DNA of 29,224 nt, from positions 1 through 29,224 of the forward strand of contig JAOZVT010001121.1 in NCBI GenBank assembly GCA_025869455.1, given 5' to 3'. The DNA comes from Prosthecobacter sp. (GTDB taxonomy: Bacteria; Verrucomicrobiota; Verrucomicrobiia; Verrucomicrobiales; Verrucomicrobiaceae). The notes under the pieces were generated by a model. It was not told the origin of the DNA, did no database searches, and saw only the letters and a program-made list of their open reading frames with translations. The position numbers and the translations under genes are program-made. Below are positions 1-4,865 of this stretch, piece by piece. Positions within the stretch are counted from its first letter, which is position 1, and every line of letters begins with the position of its first letter.

Positions 1-4
1 ATCT

Positions 5-77
5 GGTCACGAAGAGAAACAGCAGACTCATCTCCTTGTCAGGGAGAAGACAGCGGGGGCAGCACCCGCCGTGGCCG
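5..77 (+). tRNA. tRNA-Asp(GUC), altered elbow
   Basis: Full cloverleaf: acceptor 5-11 with 70-76 (7 bp), anticodon stem 31-35/43-47 (5 bp), anticodon GTC at 38-40, T-stem 53-57/65-69 (5 bp GC-rich). The discriminator is G77, as expected for Asp, and CCA is encoded at 78-80. The D-arm is short (14-16/27-29) with loop AAACAGCAGA, which has no GG. The T-loop is GGCAGCA instead of TTCRANY. The fold and identity features look functional, but the tertiary elbow is not the normal one. Confidence 0.82.
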
Positions 78-131
78 CCATATCAATCCATTACCCCAAT
101 CCCTGTGACTAGAAATAGCCACATTGCTTTC

Positions 132-202
132 CCCTCGGTAGCTCAACAGCAGAGCACCCGGTTGATAACCGGAAGACCGTGGAGCGTCACCACGCCGAGG
201 GA
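132..202 (+). tRNA. tRNA-Ile(GAU), altered elbow
   Basis: Acceptor 132-138/195-201 (7 bp), D-stem 141-144/152-155 (GCTC/GAGC), anticodon stem 158-161/169-172, anticodon GAT at 164-166, T-stem 178-182/190-194. The discriminator is A202 and no CCA is encoded. The D-loop is AACAGCA (no GG) and the T-loop AGCGTCA, so position 55 is G and 56 is C. The same pair of changes is seen in nine other members of the array. Confidence 0.82.
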
Positions 203-210
203 CTTTTAAA

Positions 211-371
211 CCCGGATTCCGCGATTCAGCGCGAGACAGCGGCAAAAAAGCCTGAGACTCAGGCGGCACGGAGACTGCGGGACTGTATTTGAAAATACTG
301 GACCGACAGGCACCGAGCCGTATGAGGCCAGGATTTGCAGTCGATGGCCGCGATCAATCGCGGAGTTCGGG
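211..371 (+). ncRNA. structured 160-nt element inside the tRNA array
   Basis: Bases 211-226 pair with 356-371 as a continuous 16-bp helix (three G-U pairs). Inside, 263-267 can pair with 347-351, 273-280 with 335-342, 285-289 with 294-298, and 250-253 with 261-264, giving a branched RNA. No 7-nt anticodon loop on a proper stem can be found, so it is not a tRNA. Part of it (317-343) matches 24 of 27 bases to the palindromic repeat at 14442-14468 (minus strand). It may therefore be a mobile repeat rather than an RNA gene; I cannot decide between the two. Confidence 0.45.
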
Positions 372-376
372 TTAAA

Positions 377-448
377 CGCTGGATGGCTCAGACAGATGAG
401 CGGCGGACTGAAGCTCCGCAGAGGTTGGCGCGCTACCAACTCCAGCGA
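377..448 (+). tRNA. tRNA-Phe(GAA), altered elbow
   Basis: Acceptor 377-383/441-447 (7 Watson-Crick pairs), D-stem 386-389/398-401, anticodon stem 403-407/415-419 (5 bp), anticodon GAA at 410-412, T-stem 424-428/436-440. A448 is the discriminator and CCA is encoded at 449-451. The D-loop AGACAGAT lacks GG, and the T-loop CGCGCTA has G55-C56 in place of T55-C56. All four stems are intact, which does not fit a decaying gene. Confidence 0.82.
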
Positions 449-540
449 CCATTCTCGATGAATCGTCTCCTATCTTCAAAGACCTGGAGTCTATTCCTAT
501 TCAACTAACCAATAACACCATCACAACAAACGAGTCTCTG

Positions 541-564
541 CCGAGCTAAAAGCTCAGGAGTACT
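541..564 (-). repeat. GAGC-hairpin intergenic repeat, copy 1
   Basis: Read on the minus strand this begins AGTACTCC and continues into GAGCTTTTAGCTCG, a short hairpin. It is a slightly diverged copy of the elements at 11874-11896 and 26258-26280. It sits in the 130-nt spacer between the Phe and Gly tRNAs, the largest gap in the array; I see no gene in the rest of that spacer. Confidence 0.65.
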
Positions 565-582
565 TTCCCAGCACACATTCAC

Positions 583-654
583 GCGGCCTTGATGTAACAG
601 CTAGCATGCCTGTCTTCCAAGCAGAGCTCGCCGGGGCAGCACCGGCAGGCCGCA
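583..654 (+). tRNA. tRNA-Gly(UCC), altered elbow
   Basis: Acceptor 583-589/647-653 (7 perfect pairs), D-stem 592-595/604-607 (one G-U), anticodon stem 610-613/621-624, anticodon TCC at 616-618, T-stem 630-634/642-646. The discriminator is A654, whereas bacterial tRNA-Gly normally has U73, and CCA is not encoded. The D-loop is AACAGCTA and the T-loop GGCAGCA, identical to that of the Asp and Pro members. Confidence 0.8.
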
Positions 655-664
655 CTCTTTCATT

Positions 665-736
665 CCCTTCATGGTGTAATCAGCAGCATTCCTCCCTGTG
701 ACGGAGACGGTGCCGGGGCAGATCCGGCTGAGGGAA
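665..736 (+). tRNA. tRNA-His(GUG), altered elbow
   Basis: D-stem 674-677/686-689, anticodon stem 692-695/703-706, anticodon GTG at 698-700, T-stem 712-716/724-728, acceptor 665-671/729-735 with a C-A mismatch at the first pair. One base beyond, T664 can pair with A736, so an extra -1:73 pair typical of tRNA-His is possible, but as U-A rather than G-C. The D-loop is AATCAGCA and the T-loop GGCAGAT. The acceptor is the least regular of the array. Confidence 0.7.
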
Positions 737-781
737 CCCCATTTTCAGAGAGGCCTTAGGATTGACCTAACCATCTTTAAT

Positions 782-853
782 CGCGTGCAAGACAAAGAGC
801 CGAATCAGTGGTCTGCAAAACCACCTTACCCAGTGCAAGTCTGGGGCACGCGT
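782..853 (+). tRNA. tRNA-Cys(GCA), altered elbow
   Basis: Acceptor 782-788/846-852 (7 perfect pairs), anticodon stem 808-812/820-824 (5 perfect pairs), anticodon GCA at 815-817, T-stem 829-833/841-845. The discriminator is U853, the known identity base for CysRS, followed by encoded CCA (854-856). The D-stem is weak, with only 791-792/805-806 pairing. The D-loop has AG but no GG, and the T-loop is TGCAAGT with G55. The 45-nt spacer upstream holds only a 5-bp hairpin. Confidence 0.78.
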
Positions 854-864
854 CCATTTTTAAT

Positions 865-937
865 CGGATACGAGAGAGCCAGCGAACTCGCTTGTTTTGG
901 AGACAAGAGGCGCCCGGGGCAGCACCGGGGTATCCGA
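865..937 (+). tRNA. tRNA-Pro(UGG), altered elbow
   Basis: Acceptor 865-871/930-936 (7 perfect pairs), D-stem 874-876/887-889 (3 bp), anticodon stem 891-895/903-907 (5 perfect pairs), anticodon TGG at 898-900, T-stem 913-917/925-929. The discriminator is A937, usual for bacterial tRNA-Pro, and no CCA is encoded. The D-loop contains CCAGCG without GG, and the T-loop is GGCAGCA. Confidence 0.8.
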
Positions 938-946
938 CTCATTCAC

Positions 947-1018
947 AGGTCTGTAGCTTAACAGAAGAGCACCGGTCTCATAAACCGGAAGGTGCTGGTG
1001 CAAATCCAGCCGGACCGA
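947..1018 (+). tRNA. tRNA-Met(CAU) or Ile2, altered elbow
   Basis: Acceptor 948-953/1011-1016 (6 bp; the first pair A947-G1017 is mismatched), D-stem 956-959/967-970, anticodon stem 972-976/984-988 (5 bp), anticodon CAT at 979-981, T-stem 994-998/1006-1010. The discriminator is A1018 and CCA is not encoded. A 1:72 mismatch recalls initiator tRNA, but the three G-C pairs of initiators are absent from the anticodon stem. The D-loop is AACAGAA and the T-loop TGCAAAT. Confidence 0.8.
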
Positions 1019-1033
1019 CTTTACCAACAATCC

Positions 1034-1082
1034 AGGAGTAACGGCATGTCTTCATTCATGAGGCCATTGTTGTCTTACTCCT
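1034..1082 (+). other. tRNA-sized remnant or mini-hairpin RNA between tRNAs
   Basis: An 8-bp terminal helix (1034-1041/1075-1082, core GGAGTAA/TTACTCC) encloses a hairpin 1045-1048/1057-1060 with an 8-nt loop. It occupies the place of a tRNA between Met and Leu but is only 49 nt, with no D- or T-arm. It could be an internally deleted tRNA, an arm-less tRNA-like RNA or a chance spacer fold. Confidence 0.3.
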
Positions 1083-1088
1083 TGTTAG

Positions 1089-1163
1089 GCCGCACTAGCC
1101 CAATCTGGCAGAGGCACTGAGCTCAGACCTCAGAGGATCTTGGTTCGAATCCAAGGTGTGGCA
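1089..1163 (+). tRNA. tRNA-Leu-like (CAG), normal elbow, no long variable arm
   Basis: Acceptor 1089-1095/1156-1162, D-arm with loop containing TGG (canonical G18G19), anticodon stem 1117-1121/1129-1133, anticodon CAG at 1124-1126, T-stem 1139-1143/1151-1155 with canonical loop TTCGAAT. The discriminator is A1163. The variable loop has only 5 nt (1134-1138), whereas bacterial tRNA-Leu has a long variable arm. Either this is an unusual class I Leu tRNA, or it is charged with something else. Confidence 0.82.
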
Positions 1164-1173
1164 CCCTTTTTAT

Positions 1174-1246
1174 GTTCCCGTAGCTCAGCAGATAGAGCAG
1201 TGGTTTACGAAGCCGAAGGCCGCAGGTGCGAATCCTGCCGGGGACA
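1174..1246 (+). tRNA. tRNA-Arg(ACG), altered elbow
   Basis: Acceptor 1174-1180/1239-1245, D-stem 1183-1186/1195-1198, anticodon stem 1201-1204/1212-1215 (two G-U pairs), anticodon ACG at 1207-1209, T-stem 1222-1226/1234-1238. A1246 is the discriminator and CCA is not encoded. The D-loop AGCAGATA has no GG, and the T-loop is TGCGAAT, differing from the consensus only by G55 and the bases around it. A34 would need deamination to inosine to read all CGN codons. Confidence 0.84.
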
Positions 1247-1259
1247 CTTTTAACTCAAT

Positions 1260-1349
1260 GGAACGTGATCTGGACAAGCGTCCAGGACTCTTTGCTAAGG
1301 AGATCGTGCGGCCAAGCTGCCGCATGGGGAGCATGCCCTCCGCGTTCCG
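1260..1349 (+). tRNA. tRNA-Ser(GCU), altered elbow
   Basis: A class II tRNA of 90 nt. Acceptor 1260-1266/1342-1348, D-stem 1270-1273/1282-1285, anticodon stem 1288-1291/1299-1302, anticodon GCT at 1294-1296, long variable arm 1307-1312/1319-1324 (6 bp). The discriminator is G1349 as in Ser, with encoded CCA at 1350-1352. The T-stem is four pairs (1328-1331/1338-1341) with a 6-nt loop. The D-loop ACAAGCGT lacks GG. The true variable arm shows that class II tRNAs in this array keep it, which makes the Leu member odder. Confidence 0.75.
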
Positions 1350-1363
1350 CCATTTTCTTTTTT

Positions 1364-1436
1364 GACCCTGTCGTCTAAAGGCTCAGGACATCCGACTTTC
1401 TATCGGATAATACGGGTTCGATTCCCGTCAGGGTCG
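1364..1436 (+). tRNA. tRNA-Glu(UUC), canonical
   Basis: Acceptor 1364-1370/1429-1435 (7 perfect pairs), D-loop with GG, anticodon stem 1391-1395/1403-1407, anticodon TTC at 1398-1400, T-loop TTCGATT. The discriminator is G1436 and CCA is encoded (1437-1439). This member is an ordinary functional-looking tRNA. It is the last of the array and lies 25 bases before the next coding start, so the array and the downstream genes may share a transcript. Confidence 0.95.
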
Positions 1437-1464
1437 CCACTTTTCGCAATCTAAACAAAACCCT

Positions 1465-2217
1465 ATGAATCGAAATCAGCATTACCATCGCGACAAAAAG
1501 TTGCTCGCCTTGGACCGAGAACGCAAGGCTCTTTGGAAACGGATGCGCCAATTCGTCAAAATTGATCCTCCAATCACGCGAGGCTGGATCAGGCATTGGC
1601 GCCTAACTCCTAAAGCACGTAACCGCCATGACGCTTCCATTCTTCAATACATTCTTCGAGAGATAGACAACCCTCGTTTTCATTGGAGAAAGAATTTCGT
1701 CTCAGGAAGACGTCGCCAACGCAAAAAGATGCTCGAAAACGATCAATTGCCCCAGAGTGTAAGTGAATATCGTTGGAAGCGTCTGGGCTGGCCCGCAGCA
1801 TGGAAAAAGTACTTCCACCAGATCTTAAAAAATCCCGGCCAATGCGACCAAACTTTTAAATACAAGTTTCAGCGTGAAGACCTCTTCGAACTCTTCACGG
1901 AACGCCACTACGTCAGGCGAGTTCGTGTTCTTGATGTAGAGGCAGAATCACGGCTGGCCGAACTGGATATGCACTTGACCAATCGCCAGTGGGATCATCG
2001 GCTCAAGAAGCTCTTAGACACAGGTTATCGTTGGGGATCTGACTCGGTATATCGAAAGCAGGAACACCAGGAGAAGCGCCGGATCCGCAAAGCCATGGAA
2101 GGCGACTGGGAGGCCGAGGTGAGGAGACGTTTAAACAGTCTGTTCACCTCGGCAGCTCAGCTAATCAAGACACTCGACTCACGAGCCTATACCACCATTC
2201 AATTTCTTTACCCATGA
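1465..2217 (+). CDS. very basic protein of unknown family, coupled to rtcB
   Basis: 250 aa, not recognised. It is strikingly rich in Arg, Lys, His and Trp over its whole length and has no signal peptide or membrane segment, which suggests a cytoplasmic nucleic-acid-binding protein. The N-terminus (about 1-50) has clustered basic residues. A central stretch (about 138-150) reads RHYVRRVRVLDVE, and the segment at about 200-225 is alternating acidic/basic and probably helical. It starts 25 bases after the CCA of tRNA-Glu, and its stop codon overlaps the RtcB start (ATGA), so the two are translationally coupled. The context suggests a partner that binds the array tRNAs or presents broken RNA to RtcB; this is inference only. 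There is no clear Shine-Dalgarno before the ATG. Confidence 0.85.
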   Translation: MNRNQHYHRDKKLLALDRERKALWKRMRQFVKIDPPITRGWIRHWRLTPKARNRHDASILQYILREIDNPRFHWRKNFVSGRRRQRKKMLENDQLPQSVSEYRWKRLGWPAAWKKYFHQILKNPGQCDQTFKYKFQREDLFELFTERHYVRRVRVLDVEAESRLAELDMHLTNRQWDHRLKKLLDTGYRWGSDSVYRKQEHQEKRRIRKAMEGDWEAEVRRRLNSLFTSAAQLIKTLDSRAYTTIQFLYP

Positions 2218-3632
2218 ACCCCCAATTACTTACCCGCCTCGGTATTCCCGATGGCCCCGCTTTGCGGTCTGGCATGGCCTTTGTCGCCAGCTATGTCCGT
2301 GCAGGCGGCAACACCTCCAGGCTGGAGGAGGAAGTCAGCGCGATTGTCGCTGATCCGGCCACGTTCCTTGGCGATCCTCTGCGCGAGGCTTTGGCCCGCG
2401 ATCTTTATGTACCAGCTTACAAACAACGTGATGCGCTCGCCCCTTGGCAGCAATGGGGCTCGGGCCTCGAAGCAGGAGCGGTGCAGCAGATGGCGAATGC
2501 TTGTGCACTGCCTGTGGCCGTAGCGGGTGCTCTGATGCCAGATGCGCATCAGGGTTATGGCCTACCCATTGGAGGTGTGCTCGCGACTGACCATTGCGTG
2601 ATCCCTTATGCCGTGGGTGTGGACATTGCCTGTCGAATGCGGCTGAGCGTTTATGATCGCAAGGCCAACGTCATTCCAGGGCAGAAAGATCGACTCGCTA
2701 ACATTCTGGAACGCGAAACCAACTTCGGCATGGGTGGCGCTTTCAAAGACAAACGACATCACGATGTCATGGATGAAGATTGGAATGTCTCGCCCATCAC
2801 TCGCCGCTTCAGAGACAAGGCCTGGGCTCAGCTCGGCACGAGTGGTTCAGGAAATCACTTCGTCGAATTCGGAGCCTTCGACTTGAATGCAGAGCAGGCG
2901 GTAGCGCTGAAAGAGTCTGGCTTTGACATCCCACCTGGTGAATACCTGGCCCTGTTATCCCACAGTGGATCACGAGGCGCTGGAGCTCAAGTTTGCCAAT
3001 ACTACAGCCATATCGCCATGGAGCGCCGCTACGATCTGCCCAAGGAAATGAAACATCTCTCTTGGTTAACCTTTGATGAAGAAGCGGGCCAGGAATACTG
3101 GGCCGCGATGAATCTCATGGGTCGTTATGCGGCGGCTAACCATGAGTTGATTCACAAATACATTGCCAAAAAAGTAGGCGCCCGTGTCACTCTCGACATT
3201 GAGAACCATCACAACTTCGCCTGGAAAGAGACTCACGTCATTGACGGCCAAGAGCGCGAGGTGGTGGTGCATCGCAAAGGGGCCACTCCGGCTGCCTCTG
3301 GAGAACTGGGAGTCATTCCAGGCTCCATGGCCACGCCTGGATTCATTGTTAGGGGAAAAGGCAAAGCCAGTTCCCTGAACAGCGCCTCTCATGGTGCCGG
3401 ACGTGTGATGAGCCGATCCGAAGCCAAGCAGAGCTTCACCTGGGGCGGCGTGAAAAAGCAACTCGCTGCGGCCGGGGTTCAGCTTCTGAGTGCAGGCATT
3501 GATGAAGTGCCCGGAGTCTATAAAGACATCCACCACGTCATGGCAGCCCAGCAAGATCTGGTGGAAGTGCTGGGAAAATTTCAGCCGCGTATCGTCAAGA
3601 TGTGTCCGCCAGGAGATAAGGCGGAGGACTGA
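2214..3632 (+). CDS. rtcB: RtcB-family RNA ligase
   Basis: 472 aa, the usual length for RtcB. The family joins 2',3'-cyclic phosphate (or 3'-phosphate) to 5'-OH RNA ends using GTP and Mn2+. Visible motifs are MPDAHQGYGLPIGGV, then VDIACRM (metal-binding Asp and Cys; family form D-x-x-C), GTSGSGNHFVEF (Asn and His), LLSHSGSRGAG, ENHHNFAW, VHRKGATPA, PGSMATPG and SASHGAGR, whose His is the guanylylated residue. All the catalytic ligands I can check are present. An N-terminal extension of about 60 residues precedes the core. The start overlaps the stop of the upstream basic protein. Its position after a tRNA array suggests repair of cleaved tRNAs, or processing of the unusual ones; no archease or Ro60 gene is visible. 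Confidence 0.95.
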   Translation: MNPQLLTRLGIPDGPALRSGMAFVASYVRAGGNTSRLEEEVSAIVADPATFLGDPLREALARDLYVPAYKQRDALAPWQQWGSGLEAGAVQQMANACALPVAVAGALMPDAHQGYGLPIGGVLATDHCVIPYAVGVDIACRMRLSVYDRKANVIPGQKDRLANILERETNFGMGGAFKDKRHHDVMDEDWNVSPITRRFRDKAWAQLGTSGSGNHFVEFGAFDLNAEQAVALKESGFDIPPGEYLALLSHSGSRGAGAQVCQYYSHIAMERRYDLPKEMKHLSWLTFDEEAGQEYWAAMNLMGRYAAANHELIHKYIAKKVGARVTLDIENHHNFAWKETHVIDGQEREVVVHRKGATPAASGELGVIPGSMATPGFIVRGKGKASSLNSASHGAGRVMSRSEAKQSFTWGGVKKQLAAAGVQLLSAGIDEVPGVYKDIHHVMAAQQDLVEVLGKFQPRIVKMCPPGDKAED

Positions 3633-3672
3633 TTTTACACCCTTCGATTTTGGTTAGTCTGAACGCGGCAAC

Positions 3673-3727
3673 GGTCTCTAAAAGACCTTTCAGTTAGCTA
3701 AAAAAGTGACTTTTTTGAGAGGCTAAC
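3673..3727 (+). terminator. hairpins after rtcB
   Basis: Two adjacent stem-loops: 3673-3677/3683-3687 (GGTCT/AGACC) followed by TTT, and 3693-3698/3722-3727 (GTTAGC/GCTAAC) with an inner A6/T6 helix. The first could be a weak terminator. The second may be a bidirectional terminator or an mRNA leader of the next gene. The rest of the 220-base gap to the next start shows no gene. Confidence 0.4.
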
Positions 3728-3852
3728 CTAAAAGCTGACAAAATTGCCACTTGGCAAATCCGTATGTTGCGCCACGATTAGTGCCCAACATAGAGGAACG
3801 AACACCGCGTCGTCCCTTCGTGCCGTCAATTCCCGTAATTAGGAGACAAAGC

Positions 3853-4470
3853 ATGAATGATGTGTTGAACAAATCTACAGTCCTGGTTTTGAACAAAAAC
3901 TGGCAGGCTATCGGCGTCAAATCCCCTGCCGATGCCTTCAGTATGATGGCTGCCGGAAATGCCACTGCGCTAAATATTTCCGCAGATGACGACATGACAC
4001 CCGTAACCTGGGACGATTGGATGAAACTGCCAGTGAACCCTGGTGACAACTCCATTGGAACCGTTCACGGCCCTGTCCGCGTGCCCACCGTTCTGGTGCT
4101 GGCCCGCTTTGACAAGGTGCCTAAGCGCCGTCCAAAATTCTGCGCCAAGGCCATCTGGGAACGCGACGGCGGCATCTGCCAATACACGGGACGTAAGCTC
4201 AAGCCTAGCGAAGGGAACATTGACCACATTGTGCCCGTGTCCCGTGGCGGCAAGAGCACCTGGGACAACTGCGTGCTGGCAGATAAAAAGGTCAACAGCA
4301 AGAAAGGCAGCAAACTCCCTGAAGAGGCTGGCCTGAAGCTGCTGCGCCGGCCCTCAGTCCCGCGTGAAGTGCTGGTGACTCAACTCATTCGCAATACCTA
4401 CCAGGTGCGCGACTGGGAAATGTTCCTGGCTAACTCCGGCATCTTTCAGACTGACCGCGCCGTCAGCTAA
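3853..4470 (+). CDS. HNH endonuclease
   Basis: 205 aa. The start at 3853 is chosen because AGGAGA lies about 8 bases upstream; a longer reading frame exists but lacks this. The C-terminal half holds a canonical HNH nuclease core: DGGICQYTGRKL, then IDHIVPVSRGG, then TWDNCVLADKKVNSKKG (His in DHI, Asn in DNC, Asn-Ser-Lys-Lys at the end). The N-terminal 90 residues (VLVLNKNWQAIGVKS) match the leader of a widespread family of small chromosomal HNH proteins of unknown substrate. It follows rtcB on the same strand after 220 bases with hairpins, so a shared operon is uncertain. Confidence 0.88.
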   Translation: MNDVLNKSTVLVLNKNWQAIGVKSPADAFSMMAAGNATALNISADDDMTPVTWDDWMKLPVNPGDNSIGTVHGPVRVPTVLVLARFDKVPKRRPKFCAKAIWERDGGICQYTGRKLKPSEGNIDHIVPVSRGGKSTWDNCVLADKKVNSKKGSKLPEEAGLKLLRRPSVPREVLVTQLIRNTYQVRDWEMFLANSGIFQTDRAVS

Positions 4471-4473
4471 ATC

Positions 4474-4500
4474 TGAGCCTCCTGTTTTTCAGGGGGCTTA
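4474..4500. terminator. stem-loop between convergent genes
   Basis: An 11-bp hairpin (4474-4484/4490-4500) with a TTTTT loop lies exactly between the stop of the HNH gene and the stop of the minus-strand small gene, overlapping the latter's end by 3 bases. It has no clear U-tract after either arm, so a bidirectional terminator is likely but not certain. Confidence 0.45.
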
Positions 4501-4830
4501 GATTTCACCAAAGAACTTTTCCCGTACTTTCACGATGGCATCCAGCATGGTGTCTGCCTCTTGACGGATTTTAGGGTCCAGGCTGGACGCACTGCGATTG
4601 TACCGCCGATAAAGCAATTTCAGGCGCGCGTGGATTTGATCCTTCGGCATCTTCGGGGCAATTTCGCACATTTCCTCAGGCGTCTGGGAGGCGGCAGGCG
4701 CGGCTGCTTTGGAGATCTTTTGCAGGACTGCCCCAGGTTTGGGAGTTTCTGCTGCGGGTTTGCTCACTGGGGCTGCCGGGACTTTGGCCGCTTGAGACTT
4801 GGACAGGGATTGGAGAATCTTTTTGAACAT
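4498..4830 (-). CDS. small protein of the Hsp70 operon, unknown
   Basis: 110 aa, not recognised. Residues 15-50 are rich in Ala, Pro and Lys (disordered linker). The C-terminal 55 residues look like two helices separated by SASSLDP. The arrangement LKLLYRRYN ... EADTMLDAIVKVREKF is loosely like helices II and III of a J-domain, but the HPD motif is absent, so this is only a speculation. It follows the Hsp70 gene by 35 bases on the same strand and is probably the last gene of the FHA-GrpE/Hsp70 operon. Confidence 0.75.
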   Translation of the reverse strand: MFKKILQSLSKSQAAKVPAAPVSKPAAETPKPGAVLQKISKAAAPAASQTPEEMCEIAPKMPKDQIHARLKLLYRRYNRSASSLDPKIRQEADTMLDAIVKVREKFFGEI

Positions 4831-4865
4831 GGCGTTTACTTTCAGAGTTCGTCGGTCACCTGCGG

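Noticed and set aside
211..371. Another tRNA, or an intron-containing tRNA-Ser
   Set aside because: No 7-nt loop with U33 on a proper stem was found, and the 14-16 bp end helix is longer than any acceptor.
698..1041. Open frames of 77-87 aa over the His-Met tRNA region
   Set aside because: They run through several tRNA genes, have no ribosome site and encode no recognisable protein.
5..1349. The odd tRNAs as plain pseudogenes
   Set aside because: Most stems are intact, including many 7-bp acceptors, discriminators fit, and the same D-loop and T-loop changes recur; decay would be random.
1156..1365. 69-aa open frame
   Set aside because: It lies across the Leu, Arg and Ser tRNAs; the tRNA folds explain the sequence.
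1..1440. CRISPR array
   Set aside because: The repeated GGCAGCA and GCTC motifs are T-loops and D-stems of tRNAs, not regularly spaced direct repeats.
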